DNA of 64,000 bases from Rubrivivax sp. (GTDB lineage Bacteria; Pseudomonadota; Gammaproteobacteria; Burkholderiales; Burkholderiaceae_C). Made by a program: the position numbers and the translations under genes. The notes beneath the pieces were generated by a model. The model was given only the letters and a program-made list of their open reading frames with translations. It was not told the origin of the DNA and did not search any database. The DNA is taken from assembly GCA_019635315.1 (NCBI GenBank), contig JAHBZT010000001.1, positions 1,286,001 through 1,350,000 of the forward strand, read 5' to 3'. Each line of letters begins with the position of its first letter. The first letter of the stretch is position 1. Positions 55,723 to 64,000 of the stretch are shown here, in pieces.

Positions 55723-56499
55723 TCAGGTCGCGAAGCTCGCTGCCAGCGAACCGAGCAGCAGGTTCCAGCCGTCGGCGAGCACGAACAGCATCAGCTTGAA
55801 CGGCAGCGCCACCAGCACCGGCGACAGCATCATCATGCCCAGGCTCATCAGCACGCTGGCGACGATCATGTCGATGATCAGGAAGGGCACGAAGATCATG
55901 AAGCCGATCTGGAACGCGCTCTTCAGCTCGCTGGTCACGAAGGCCGGCACCAGCACCGTCAACGGCACGTCGGCCGGCTGCACGTCCTCGGCCAGCTTGC
56001 CCAGGCGCGCGAAGAGCTGCAGGTCGCTCTGTCGTGTCTGCTTGAGCATGAACTCGCGCATCGGCTGCAGCCCTTGCTGCAGCGCCTGCTCGGCCGGGAG
56101 CGTGCCGGCGTTGTAGGGAGCCCAGGCGCGTTCGTAGACCTGGTCGAAGGTCGGCGACATCACGAAGAAGGTCAGGAACAGGCTCAGGCCGATGATGACC
56201 TGGTTGGGCGGCGCCGACTGCGTGCCCATGGCCTGGCGCAGTAGCGACAGTACGATCACGATGCGCGTGAAGGCCGTCATCAGCAGCAGCACCGCGGGCA
56301 GGAAGCCCAGCGCGGTGAAGAACAGCAGGGTCTGGATGGGCACCGAGTAGCTGGTGCCGCCGGGCCCCTGGCCGATGATCAGCGGCAGCCCGCCGCCGGG
56401 CGCCGGCGTGCTACCGGCAGCTTGCGCCCAGGCGCCGCCGGCGGCCAGCAGCAGGCCGGCCGCGAGCAGGGCGGCCCGCACGAGGGTCTCAGCGCGCAT
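55723..56499 (-). CDS. fliP: Flagellar export apparatus protein FliP
   Basis: A 258-aa membrane protein with a cleavable signal peptide ([25 protein letters not shown]). [62 protein letters not shown] and [67 protein letters not shown] are the FliP/SctR signatures. It forms the core of the export gate. Start ATG 56499 overlaps fliO by 11 nt. The stop lies in ACCTGACATG directly before element F. Confidence 0.95.
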   Translation of the reverse strand: MRAETLVRAALLAAGLLLAAGGAWAQAAGSTPAPGGGLPLIIGQGPGGTSYSVPIQTLLFFTALGFLPAVLLLMTAFTRIVIVLSLLRQAMGTQSAPPNQVIIGLSLFLTFFVMSPTFDQVYERAWAPYNAGTLPAEQALQQGLQPMREFMLKQTRQSDLQLFARLGKLAEDVQPADVPLTVLVPAFVTSELKSAFQIGFMIFVPFLIIDMIVASVLMSLGMMMLSPVLVALPFKLMLFVLADGWNLLLGSLAASFAT

Positions 56500-56851
56500 C
56501 GGGACCGGATCCTGGCGGAGTCTGGCGCAGCCGCCCGAGCAGCTGCGCGAAGGCGGCGGCCGGTGGCGGCGGGGCGGCCAGCAGCGCTTCGGCCTGCGGG
56601 GCCATCGTGTGCAGCGTGCGGATGCCCTGCGGCGTCACGCCCAGCACCAGCCACAGACGCTCCTCGCCCTGGCCGACCTCGACGGTGACCAGGCGCTGCG
56701 ACGCCGACAGCGGCATCACCGCCACCGCACGCGGCGTGCCCGGCGCGCCGCCGCCGCCGGCCAGCGGCGTGCGCTTGACGAGCCACAGCACGAGCGGGAT
56801 CGCGGCGATCACCACCGCGAACCACAGCAGCGCGGTCCAGGTCTGTTGCAC
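56489..56851 (-). CDS. fliO: Flagellar biosynthesis protein FliO
   Basis: A 120-aa protein with one N-terminal membrane helix ([19 protein letters not shown]) and a small cytoplasmic domain: [39 protein letters not shown], which fits the FliO pattern of beta strands following the helix. FliO helps FliP assemble. Position between fliN and fliP is the standard place. It follows fliN by 10 nt and overlaps fliP. Confidence 0.88.
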   Translation of the reverse strand: MQQTWTALLWFAVVIAAIPLVLWLVKRTPLAGGGGAPGTPRAVAVMPLSASQRLVTVEVGQGEERLWLVLGVTPQGIRTLHTMAPQAEALLAAPPPPAAAFAQLLGRLRQTPPGSGPDAR

Positions 56852-56861
56852 GGACGTGGCC

Positions 56862-57314
56862 TCAGGTCCGGCTGAGCCGGCGCATGCGCTCGCTGGGCGT
56901 CACGATGTCGGTCAGCCGTATGCCGAACTTGTCGTTGACGACGACCACCTCGCCCTGCGCGATCAGGTAGCCGTTGACCAGCACGTCCATCGGCTCGCCG
57001 GCCAGCGTCTCCAGCTCCACCACCGAGCCCTGCGCGAGCTGCAGGATGTGCTTGATCGGGATGCGCGTGCGCCCCAGCTCCACCGTCAGCTGGACCGGGA
57101 TGTCCAGGATCATGTTGAGGTCGTTGCCGGCCCCGGTGGTGCTGGTGGGCGTGAAGTTGGTGAAGGCGGCCGGCGCCACGGTCTCCGCCGGCGCAGCGAC
57201 CTCGCTGGCGACCTCGGTGCCACCGCCGCCCTGGCTCTCGGCCAGCGCCGCGGCCCATTCGGCGGCCATGCGGTCTTCCTCGCTCATGCCTTCGGCTTGG
57301 GGTTCAGCGGCCAT
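56862..57314 (-). CDS. fliN: Flagellar motor switch protein FliN
   Basis: A 150-aa protein with a variable acidic N-terminus and the C-terminal SpoA domain: NMILDIPVQLTVELGRTRIPIKHILQLAQGSVVELETLAGEPMDVLVNGYLIAQGEVVVVNDKFGIRLTDIVTPSERMRRL. It forms the C-ring with FliM and FliG. Its start overlaps fliM by 11 nt. Confidence 0.95.
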   Translation of the reverse strand: MAAEPQAEGMSEEDRMAAEWAAALAESQGGGGTEVASEVAAPAETVAPAAFTNFTPTSTTGAGNDLNMILDIPVQLTVELGRTRIPIKHILQLAQGSVVELETLAGEPMDVLVNGYLIAQGEVVVVNDKFGIRLTDIVTPSERMRRLSRT

Positions 57315-58320
57315 GGTTGCTTGCTCCGATCCAGCCCTGGGTGTCGCTGGTGATGAGGCGGTCGATCTTGATCGCGTAGCGGTTGTTGGAGGTGCCGTAG
57401 TGGCAGTCGAAGACCGGCACGCCGTCGACCTTGGCCTGGATCATCGGGTCCAGGTCCAGCTCAATGAAGTCGCCCGGCTTGAAGCTCAGCAGCTGCTCGA
57501 CGGTGGCCGGCGCGCGGCCCAGCTCGGCCACCAGCTCCACCTCGGCGGCCTGGATCTGGTGCTTGAGCAGGTTGACCCAGCGCCGGTCGGGCTCGACCGC
57601 GTCGCCCTGGATGGTGCTGTAGAGCACGTCGCGGATCGGCTCCAGCGTGCTGTACGGGATGCAGAAGTGCACCGAGCCGGTGGTCTCGCCGATCTCCAGC
57701 GTGAAGTTGGTCGCCACCACGATCTCGCTGGGGGTGGCGATGTTGGCGAACTGCGGCTGCATCTCCGAACGCTGGTACTCCAGCTCCAGCGGGTAGATGC
57801 CGGTCCAGGCCTTCTTGTACTCGGCGGTGATGACCTCCACCAGGCGCAGGATCACGCGCAGCTCGGTGGGGCTGAAGTCGCGGCCCTCGATGCGGGTGTG
57901 GAACTTGCCCACGCCGCCGAACAGCGAGTCGATGACCGCGAAGACCAGGCTGGGGTCGCAGACGATGAGCCCGCTGCCGCGCAGCGGCTTGACGCTGACC
58001 AGGTTGAAGTTGGTCGGCACCACGATCTCGCGCAGGAAGGCGCTGAACTTCTGCACCTTGATGCCGCCGATGGCGACCTCGGGGCTCTTGCGGATGAAGT
58101 TGAACAGTCCGATGCGGATGTTGCGCGCGAAGCGTTCGTTGATGACCTCCATCGTCGGCATGCGCCCGCGGACGATGCGCTCCTGGCTCGCGAGGTCGTA
58201 CTCGCGCAGCCCGCCGGTGGGGGCCTCCTCCTGCTCGAGCTTCTGGCTCTCGCCGGTGATGCCCTGCAGCAGGGCATCGACCTCGTCCTGGGACAGGATC
58301 TGCTGGTTCATGAGCCGCAC
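57304..58320 (-). CDS. fliM: Flagellar motor switch protein FliM
   Basis: A 338-aa protein. The N-terminal CheY-binding motif is NQQILSQDEVDALLQGI, followed by the CheC-like middle domain (RIVRGRMPTMEVINERFARNIRIGLFNFIRKSPEVAIGGIKVQKFSAF) and the C-terminal SpoA domain. It transmits CheY-P binding to the rotor. ATG 58320 follows a short GC-rich repeat after fliL. Confidence 0.95.
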   Translation of the reverse strand: MRLMNQQILSQDEVDALLQGITGESQKLEQEEAPTGGLREYDLASQERIVRGRMPTMEVINERFARNIRIGLFNFIRKSPEVAIGGIKVQKFSAFLREIVVPTNFNLVSVKPLRGSGLIVCDPSLVFAVIDSLFGGVGKFHTRIEGRDFSPTELRVILRLVEVITAEYKKAWTGIYPLELEYQRSEMQPQFANIATPSEIVVATNFTLEIGETTGSVHFCIPYSTLEPIRDVLYSTIQGDAVEPDRRWVNLLKHQIQAAEVELVAELGRAPATVEQLLSFKPGDFIELDLDPMIQAKVDGVPVFDCHYGTSNNRYAIKIDRLITSDTQGWIGASNHGR

Positions 58321-58414
58321 TCACCGCAGGCGACGCGGTCCGGGCCGGATCCGGGTTGCCCGGTCCGGTCCGCCGCCCTCTCGGGGAGCGAGCGCAGCGA
58401 GCTCGGGGGCGCCA
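58321..58414 (-). repeat. Short GC-rich repeat between fliL and fliM
   Basis: On the coding strand, just after the fliL stop, the sequence reads GCGCCCCCGAGCTCGCTGCG then CTCGCTCCCCGAGAGGG. It carries the GCTCGCTGCGCTCGCT core of the six large elements and resembles the repeat at 30015-30087. A weaker CCGG-rich dyad follows up to the fliM start. Confidence 0.6.
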
Positions 58415-58990
58415 TCACTGGATGATGAAGTTGGAGAAGTGCACGCCGCGCACCGGGTGCTCGTCGTCGCCGCCGCGCTGCTTCGCGGCGGCCGTCACGG
58501 CGCCTTCCTCGGGCACGTCGTAGCCCAGCGCGCGCGCGGTCTCGCGCTTCACGCGCTCGGCCAGCTGGGTCTTGCCGTCGCGGCCCATCAGCTCGGCGGC
58601 GGTGCGGTCGGCGATGGCCATCAGCACGTTGTTGCGGATCGCCGGCATGAACTGCTTGATGCGCTCGCCGGCCTTGGAGTCGTCGACCTCCAGCGTGATG
58701 CCGATCTGCGCATAACGCTCGGCGTCGCGGTCGGCCAGGTTGACCGTGAACATCTCCAGCGCGACGAAGGTCGGGATGATCTTCGGGTCGCGCCGCGTCT
58801 CGGCGGGCGCGCTGGCGGTCTCGCCGTCCTCGCCCTCGTCGCCCTTCGCGGCCTGGCTCTTCAGCAGCAGCAGCGCGGCGCCGCCGGCCAGCAGCAGCAG
58901 CACCAGCGCCGCGGCGACGATGAGGATCAGCTTCTTCTTGCCCTTGGCGGGCACCGGGGTGGCGTCGACGGCAGCGGCGGCGGTGGACAT
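58415..58990 (-). CDS. fliL: Flagellar basal body-associated protein FliL
   Basis: A 191-aa single-pass protein: KKKLILIVAAALVLLLLAGGAALLLL membrane helix near residues 18-45, then IIPTFVALEMFTVNLADRDAERYAQIGITLEVDD and a C-terminal HFSNFIIQ, all FliL features. It surrounds the stator and supports torque or surface motility. ATG 58990 has AGGAGAG upstream. The 140-nt gap before it (58991-59130) is among the largest inside this fli operon and may hold an internal promoter, but none is clear. Confidence 0.93.
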   Translation of the reverse strand: MSTAAAAVDATPVPAKGKKKLILIVAAALVLLLLAGGAALLLLKSQAAKGDEGEDGETASAPAETRRDPKIIPTFVALEMFTVNLADRDAERYAQIGITLEVDDSKAGERIKQFMPAIRNNVLMAIADRTAAELMGRDGKTQLAERVKRETARALGYDVPEEGAVTAAAKQRGGDDEHPVRGVHFSNFIIQ

Positions 58991-59130
58991 GGACTCTCCT
59001 GCGTGGGCGGTCGTGCCGAAGCTCGACCGGTCGCAGCCATTATTGAGAGCGGCCCCCGCGGCGGATGCCGGGAAAAGGACGGTCAAAACCGCGCTTCACG
59101 GGGCCGGCCGACCGCGGCCGCCGGTCCGGC

Positions 59131-60411
59131 TCAGGCCACGAGGTCGACGACGCCGCGGCGCTGCAGCTGCGGGGCCGCCGCGGCGGCTGCCGCCGTCTCG
59201 CGCAGCGGCTCGGTCGCATCGCGGTCGCGCGCCGCGCGCCCGCCGTCGCCCGCGGCCTCGCGCTGGGCATCGCGCGGCTGGTCGAAGACGCCGCCGCCGG
59301 TCAGCGTGAGCCCGGCCTCGCGCAGCGCGCCGGCCAGCGTGGGCATGGCCTGTTCGAGCGCGGCGCGAGTGTCGGCATGGGCGGCCGACATCAGCACCTG
59401 TGCCGCCTGGCCGTCGAGGCGGATCTGCACCGCGACCGGTCCCATCTCGGCCGGGTTCAGGTGCAGCCGTGCATGCTCGATGCCGTTGCGCACGAAGGTC
59501 GCGATGCTCGCGCCCAGCGCCGGCGCGAAGCCGGCGTGGCCCGGTGCCATGGCCAGGCGCGCTTCGCCGGGCGTGGACGCGGCGGCGGTGCTGCCGGTCT
59601 CCGCGGCCGACAGCGCGGCCAGCGCGGGCGACCCGGGCAGCGCGGCCAGCGGCTGCGGCATCGGTTCGGCCTGCAGCGGCGGCGCGGCCGCCACGGGCGG
59701 CTGCGGCAGGGCCGCGATCGGCGGCGCGATCTCGGGTGCCGGCAGGCGCGTACCGGGCACGGGCTGCCCAGGCAGGGCGGGCTTGTTCTTCGCGCCGCCG
59801 GGCAGCGGGGCCTCCGGCCGGCCGTCGGCCAGCGGCGGCCGCGCGATCGGCGCCAGCTCGCGCCCGTCGCCGGACGGCAGCGCGGGCGTTTCCTCGCGCG
59901 GCAGGCGGTTCGTCAACGCCGGGTCGCCGGGCAGCCGGCCGGCCGGCAGGCGCTCGCGGCCGCCGGCGCCGGGGCGCCCAGTGCCTGGCGGCGTGTCGAT
60001 CGGTGCGCCGGGTGCGGCGCCCTGCGGGCCTTGCGGAGCCGGCAGCGACCGCGCGGCGGGCGGAAGCAGCGCCTCCAGCCAGGCGGCATGGGGCTCTGCG
60101 GGCGGCTCGGCTGCGGGGCGCCGGGCGGCGTCCGCCGGCTGCGCGGCCGCGGCGCTGGCGTCGTCCGCCTCGTCGGCCGCGGTACCGTCGCCGACGGCGG
60201 CACGCTCGCGCGCCGCGGCGGTGTCCTGGCGCTCGCCGGTCCCGGCACCGGGCCGTGCCGGCCCGTTGCGGGCGGCATGGTCCAGCGCCTTCGCGAAGGT
60301 GCCGGGCGGCGCGCCGTCGGCGGCGGACGCCGTGCCGGCGCCCGCACCGGGGGCGGCACCGGCCGCGGCGGGCGCGGGGTTCGAGGCGGGGGGCAGGGCG
60401 CTGGCATGCAT
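59131..60411 (-). CDS. fliK: Flagellar hook-length control protein FliK
   Basis: A 426-aa protein, low-complexity Ala/Pro/Gly-rich for the first 300 residues and with the conserved C-terminal domain: GASIATFVRNGIEHARLHLNPAEMGPVAVQIRLDGQAAQVLMSAAHADTRAALEQAMPTLAGALREAGLTL (LNP..MG.V.V.I pattern of FliK). It measures hook length and switches export specificity. ATG 60411 is chosen; the N-terminus is poorly conserved so the start is less sure. Lies between fliJ and fliL as usual. Confidence 0.87.
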   Translation of the reverse strand: MHASALPPASNPAPAAAGAAPGAGAGTASAADGAPPGTFAKALDHAARNGPARPGAGTGERQDTAAARERAAVGDGTAADEADDASAAAAQPADAARRPAAEPPAEPHAAWLEALLPPAARSLPAPQGPQGAAPGAPIDTPPGTGRPGAGGRERLPAGRLPGDPALTNRLPREETPALPSGDGRELAPIARPPLADGRPEAPLPGGAKNKPALPGQPVPGTRLPAPEIAPPIAALPQPPVAAAPPLQAEPMPQPLAALPGSPALAALSAAETGSTAAASTPGEARLAMAPGHAGFAPALGASIATFVRNGIEHARLHLNPAEMGPVAVQIRLDGQAAQVLMSAAHADTRAALEQAMPTLAGALREAGLTLTGGGVFDQPRDAQREAAGDGGRAARDRDATEPLRETAAAAAAAPQLQRRGVVDLVA

Positions 60412-60422
60412 CGTCGGGGCCT

Positions 60423-60914
60423 TCAGTGCGTGACGGGCAGCGGATCGCCGCCCCACAGCCGCGCCAGCGGGCCGTCGCCCTCGTCGCGGCGCGTCGCGCT
60501 GCGCTGCGCGGCGTCGTCCTGCCGGCGCTGCTCCTGGCGCGCGGCGCCGCGCTGCCGTTCGGCGCCGCGACGCTCCAGCAGCTTGCGCACCGAGGCCACG
60601 CGCTGCTCGTGGGCCAGCAGGGCCTCGCGCAGCTGCTGCGCGCGCTGCCCGGCCGCGGCCTGCTGTTGCTGCAGCTGCTCGACGGCCTGGTCCAGCCGCT
60701 GCAGGAAGTCCTGGTGGCAGCGCAGCAAGGCGATCGGCGCCGCGCGGCCGTCGCGGCCGGGGCCGCGTGCCAGGTATTCGGCGCGGTAGGCCCGCAGCTG
60801 CTCGGCCTGCAGCGCGAGGCGCTGGTGCGCCTGCTCGGCCTGCTGCAGGGCCGAGCGCGCGCCGTCGCGCTCGCGCTCGGCGTGTTCGAGGAGCATCTGC
60901 AGCGACTGCGTCAT
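60423..60914 (-). CDS. fliJ: Flagellar export chaperone/ATPase-associated protein FliJ
   Basis: A 163-aa protein almost wholly coiled-coil (LLEHAERERDGARSALQQAEQAHQRLALQAEQLRAYRAEY, QAVEQLQQQQAAAGQRAQQLREALLAHEQRVASVRKLLERR), rich in Gln/Glu/Arg/Ala as typical for FliJ. FliJ is the stalk of the FliI ATPase ring. Sequence is not highly conserved, so the assignment relies partly on its place between fliI and fliK. Confidence 0.85.
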   Translation of the reverse strand: MTQSLQMLLEHAERERDGARSALQQAEQAHQRLALQAEQLRAYRAEYLARGPGRDGRAAPIALLRCHQDFLQRLDQAVEQLQQQQAAAGQRAQQLREALLAHEQRVASVRKLLERRGAERQRGAARQEQRRQDDAAQRSATRRDEGDGPLARLWGGDPLPVTH

Positions 60915-60935
60915 GGGTGTCCCGGGCTAGGGCGT

Positions 60936-62375
60936 TCAGGCCAGGTTCATCAGGTGGCAGAGCTGGCCGCGCGCGGCGTCCAGCGGCGAGCGTTCGTGCA
61001 TGTCCTGCTGCAGCAGCTCCAGCATCGCCGGCTGCAGGCGCACCGCGGTGTCCAGCTCTGCGTCGTGGCCGGGCTGGTAGGCGCCGAGCTGGATCAGGTC
61101 GCGCGCCTTGTTGACCTTGGCCAGCAGCTGGCGCATGCGGCGCGCCGCGAGCTGGTGCTCGCGCGCCGCCACCGAGGTCATCACGCGCGAGACGCTCTTC
61201 TCGACGTCGATGGCCGGGAAGTGACCGCCCTCGGCGAGCTCGCGCGAGAGCACGATGTGGCCGTCGAGGATGCCGCGCGCCGCGTCGGCGATCGGGTCCT
61301 GCGGGTCGTCGCCCTCGGTCAGCACGGTGTAGAAGGCGGTGATCGAGCCCTGGCCGCTGCCCGCGCCCATGCCGTTGCCGCTGCGCTCCACCAGCTGCGG
61401 CAGCTTGGCGAAGACGCTGGGCGGGTAGCCCTTGGTCGCCGGCGGCTCGCCGATGGCCAGCGCGATCTCGCGCTGCGCCATCGCATAGCGCGTCAGGCTG
61501 TCCATCAGCAGCAGCACATGCTTGCCGCGGTCGCGGAAATGCTCGGCGATCGCGGTCGCGTAGCCGGCGCCCTGCAGCCGCACCAGCGGCGGCGCGTCGG
61601 CCGGCGCGGCGACGACCACGCTGCGCGCGCGGCCCTCGTCGCCCAGGATGTCCTCGATGAATTCCTTGACCTCGCGCCCGCGCTCGCCGATCAGCCCGAC
61701 GACGATGACGTCGGCCTGCGTGTAGCGCGCCATCATGCCCAGCAGCACGCTCTTGCCGACGCCGGTGCCGGCGAACAGCCCCAGGCGCTGGCCGCGGCCG
61801 ACGGTGAGCAGCGCATTGATCGCGCGCACGCCGGTGTCCAGCGGCGTGCGGATGGGGTCGCGGTCCATCGCGTTGATCGGGCGCCGCACCATGGGCTCGG
61901 GCAGCGCGGCGCTGATCGGGCCCAGGCGGTCCAGCGGCTGGCCGTGGCTGTCGACGACGCGGCCGAGCAGGCCCTCGCCCATCGGCAGGTGCAGGCCGCG
62001 GTCCTCGCTGCGCCGCCACGGGTGGTTCTCGTGGCCGAAGCGCGGCGGCTGCTGCGGCGCCGGGCGCGGCAGCACGCGCGCGCCGCTGGCCAGGCCATGC
62101 AGCTCGCCGGTGGGCATCAGGAAGGCGCGGTCGCCGTTGAAGCCGACGACCTCGGCCAGCACCGGCGGCTGGCCTTCGCTGCGCACCTCGCAGACCGAGC
62201 CCACCGGCGCGCGGATGCCGGCGGCCTCCAGCACCAGCCCGGTCACGCGCAGCAGCGTGCCGGTGCTCTCCAGCGGCTGCGGCAGCTCGGCATAACTCTG
62301 CAGGTCGGCCAGCCAGCGCTGCCAGCGGGTGCCGCGCTGCGCCAGGCGCTCGGCCAGCGGGGTCGCGATGTTCAT
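60936..62375 (-). CDS. fliI: Flagellum-specific ATPase FliI
   Basis: A 479-aa F1-beta-like ATPase: Walker [15 protein letters not shown] near residue 210, [17 protein letters not shown], Walker [88 protein letters not shown]. It powers or primes export of flagellar subunits. ATG 62375 overlaps the fliH stop (ATGA). Confidence 0.96.
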   Translation of the reverse strand: MNIATPLAERLAQRGTRWQRWLADLQSYAELPQPLESTGTLLRVTGLVLEAAGIRAPVGSVCEVRSEGQPPVLAEVVGFNGDRAFLMPTGELHGLASGARVLPRPAPQQPPRFGHENHPWRRSEDRGLHLPMGEGLLGRVVDSHGQPLDRLGPISAALPEPMVRRPINAMDRDPIRTPLDTGVRAINALLTVGRGQRLGLFAGTGVGKSVLLGMMARYTQADVIVVGLIGERGREVKEFIEDILGDEGRARSVVVAAPADAPPLVRLQGAGYATAIAEHFRDRGKHVLLLMDSLTRYAMAQREIALAIGEPPATKGYPPSVFAKLPQLVERSGNGMGAGSGQGSITAFYTVLTEGDDPQDPIADAARGILDGHIVLSRELAEGGHFPAIDVEKSVSRVMTSVAAREHQLAARRMRQLLAKVNKARDLIQLGAYQPGHDAELDTAVRLQPAMLELLQQDMHERSPLDAARGQLCHLMNLA

Positions 62376-63127
62376 GACGCGTCCCCGGCCGTGCCGTCGC
62401 CGTCGTAGGCGAGCGGGCTGCCCAGCGTGGCCGCGGCCTGCGCCCAGCGCGTGGCGATGCGGGCGTCGATCTCGCCGACGTCGCTGGCCACGCGCACGCC
62501 GCCGCGCTGCAGCGTGGCGTCGGCCAGCAGTCGCGCGCCGCGCGCGGCCAGCGCCTCGTCGGCGCCCTCGGCGACCAGCGGCAGGTCCTGCGGGTGCACG
62601 TGCACGACGATCTGGCGCGCGCTGAGCATCACCGCGCCGACCGCCTCGGCGGCGACGCGCGCGACCAGCTCGGGCCGCTGCTCGAGCTCGCAGCGCAGCA
62701 CCTGGCGCGCCAGCTGCACGGCGGTGCGCGCGACCGCGTCGGCGACCTCGGCGTCCAGCGCCGCGAGCTGGCGGTCGAAGGCGTCGAGCAGCGCGCCGAC
62801 CTGCGCGGTGGCCTGCTGCGCGAAGCTCTGCTTGAAGCTCTCCAGCGCCACCAGGCCGTCGCGGTAGCCGTCCTGGTAGCCGGCCTGGCGCGCGGCGTCG
62901 ATGCGCGCGCGCCATTCGTCGGGCGTGGGCTCGGGCGGCGGCGCCGGGGGCTCGGTGGAGGCGCCGGCGGCGGGGCGGCCGCCGAAGCCGCCGAACTCGC
63001 CCGGCTTCCAGCTCTCGACCTCGCCGAGCTCCTCGCGCGGGATGAAGCGCGCATAGGGCGAGGCCGGCTTGCCGCCGGTCGGCGGCGGCACGTTGCGGAA
63101 GCCGCCGCCCTTAGACGAACTGCTCAT
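62372..63127 (-). CDS. fliH: Flagellar assembly protein FliH
   Basis: A 251-aa protein with the FliH features: N-terminal [23 protein letters not shown], an acidic/proline linker, [24 protein letters not shown] (the GxxxG-like helical repeat region), and a C-terminal V-ATPase E-like domain ([40 protein letters not shown]). It regulates FliI. Start overlaps fliG by 17 nt. Confidence 0.93.
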   Translation of the reverse strand: MSSSSKGGGFRNVPPPTGGKPASPYARFIPREELGEVESWKPGEFGGFGGRPAAGASTEPPAPPPEPTPDEWRARIDAARQAGYQDGYRDGLVALESFKQSFAQQATAQVGALLDAFDRQLAALDAEVADAVARTAVQLARQVLRCELEQRPELVARVAAEAVGAVMLSARQIVVHVHPQDLPLVAEGADEALAARGARLLADATLQRGGVRVASDVGEIDARIATRWAQAAATLGSPLAYDGDGTAGDAS

Positions 63128-64000
63128 CGCCGCCTCCGGCCAGCACGATCTGGCCCTCGTCCACCAGGCGGCGGACGATCTTCAGCATCTCCTTCTGCTC
63201 GGCCTCGACCTCGGACAGGCGCACCGGGCCGCGCGACTCGAGGTCCTCGCGCAGCGACTCGGCGGCGCGCGTGGACATGTTCTTGAAGATCTTCTCGCGC
63301 AGCGCCGGCGTCGCGCCCTTCAGCGCGATAACCAGGCTCTCGCTCTGCACTTCCTTCATCAGCGCCTGGATGCCCTTGTCGTCGACCTTCTCCAGGTCGT
63401 CGAAGGTGAACATGTTGTCCATGATCTTCTGCGCCAGGTCGTTGTCGGCCTCGCGCACGAAGTCGAGCACCGAGGTCTCGATCGCGTTGCCCAGCATGTT
63501 CAGGATCTCGGCCGCCGCCTTGGCGCCGCCGAGGTTGCTCTTCTTGCTGCGGTCGCCGCCGGACAGCACCTTGCTCATGACCTCGTTGAGGTCGCGCAGC
63601 GCGGTCGGCTGGATGCCGTCGAGCGTGGCGATGCGCACCATGACCTCGTTGCGCTGGCGCTCGCCGAAGAGCTTCAGGATGTCGGCCGCCTGGTCGAATT
63701 CCAGGTGCACCAGGATCGCGGCGACGATCTGCGGGTGCTCGTTGCGCAGCAGCTCGGCCACCGAGCCGGGGTCCATCCACTTCAGGCTCTCGATGCCGGT
63801 GACGTCGCTGCCCTGCAGGATGCGGTCGATCAGCAGGTTGGCCTTGTCGTCGCCCAGCGCCTTGCGCAGCACGCTCTTGACGTATTCGTTGCTGTCGGCG
63901 ACCAGCATGCTCTCGTTGGCCGCCAGCTGCTCGAACTGCGCCATCACGTTGTCCACGCGCTCGCGCGAGACCGCCTTCATGCGCGCGATGGTCTCGCCCA
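63111..64000 (-). CDS. fliG: Flagellar motor switch protein FliG (5' end off the window)
   Basis: The visible 296 or so residues cover the middle and C-terminal domains: RERVDNVMAQFEQLAANESML, GIESLKWMDPGSVAELLRNEHPQIVAAILVHLEFDQAADIL, MVRIATLDGIQPTALRDLNEVMSKVLSG, FDDLEKVDDKGIQALMKEV and DLESRGPVRLSEVEAEQKEML, including the EHPQ and charged torque-helix residues. It forms the rotor's upper C-ring. The frame is open to the right edge, so the true start is outside. Confidence 0.95.
   Translation of the reverse strand, partial: GETIARMKAVSRERVDNVMAQFEQLAANESMLVADSNEYVKSVLRKALGDDKANLLIDRILQGSDVTGIESLKWMDPGSVAELLRNEHPQIVAAILVHLEFDQAADILKLFGERQRNEVMVRIATLDGIQPTALRDLNEVMSKVLSGGDRSKKSNLGGAKAAAEILNMLGNAIETSVLDFVREADNDLAQKIMDNMFTFDDLEKVDDKGIQALMKEVQSESLVIALKGATPALREKIFKNMSTRAAESLREDLESRGPVRLSEVEAEQKEMLKIVRRLVDEGQIVLAGGGDEQFV

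Noticed and set aside
53890-64000. Type III secretion (sct) system instead of flagellum for the fliPQR-like genes.
   Set aside because: The complete fliG-H-I-J-K-L-M-N-O-P-Q-R order with FliK, FliL and FliM CheY-binding motif is flagellar.

Overview
This window comes from a very GC-rich (about 70%) beta-proteobacterium, most likely an environmental Burkholderiales of the Rubrivivax/Leptothrix/Methylibium type. The clues are the third-position GC bias, the BvgS-like kinase, Bug/TctC-type solute-binding proteins, the complete fliG-to-fliR order, and GC-rich 'GCTCGCTGCGCTCGCT' intergenic repeats. No rRNA or tRNA gene, transposase gene or CRISPR array was seen.

Layout. 1-3.1 kb: a SARP/BTAD regulator cut by the left edge, a medium-chain acyl-CoA synthetase and a small tautomerase (minus strand). 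3.1-14.5 kb: a purine/ureide catabolic locus. It holds membrane urate hydroxylase PuuD, 5-hydroxyisourate hydrolase UraH, allantoinase PuuE, a UraD-AllC fusion, an M20 hydrolase, an SsuABC/NMT1-type ABC transporter, guanine deaminase and an isolated ureD. 14.7-23.9 kb: a BvgS-like hybrid kinase overlapping a D-aminopeptidase gene, a frameshifted gspA with gspB, a beta-helix protein and a Cys/Met-metabolism PLP enzyme. 23.9-35.3 kb: a second N-heterocycle-type catabolic locus with two paralogous FAD-linked oxidases, a quinone reductase-like flavoprotein, RidA and creatininase family proteins. It also has a second NMT1-type ABC transporter behind a near-consensus sigma-54 promoter, a 2OG-Fe(II) oxygenase and an 8-oxoguanine-deaminase-like amidohydrolase. 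35.3-41.8 kb: sulfatase plus TctC-type binding protein, divergent from a MarR regulator, followed by a lipoprotein hydrolase, a phytanoyl-CoA dioxygenase-like protein and a chemoreceptor. 42.1-53.8 kb: one long minus-strand operon running gntR, branched-chain-type ABC transporter, aconitase-family large and small subunits, hydantoinase-like cyclic amidase, fumarate-reductase-type flavoprotein, and isocitrate-lyase/PEP-mutase-family lyase. Its gene content suggests a catabolic pathway I cannot name. 53.9-64 kb: the flagellar export/switch operon fliG-H-I-J-K-L-M-N-O-P-Q-R, with fliG cut by the right edge.

The most unusual feature is a family of six noncoding, nested-palindromic elements of about 640-750 bp (labelled A-F) spread through the window. 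Each is built of two oppositely oriented modules of about 235 bp with their own long inverted ends, inside a weaker outer inverted repeat. All six lie between co-directional genes, and the conserved outer repeat begins 20-30 nt after the upstream stop codon. Copy F, between fliP and fliQ, is flanked by an exact 10-bp direct repeat (ACCTGACATG on the coding strand) that spans the fliP stop and fliQ start. This looks like a target-site duplication that leaves both genes intact. Two shorter repeats (after the 2OG-oxygenase gene and after fliL) share the core motif and also start immediately after stop codons.
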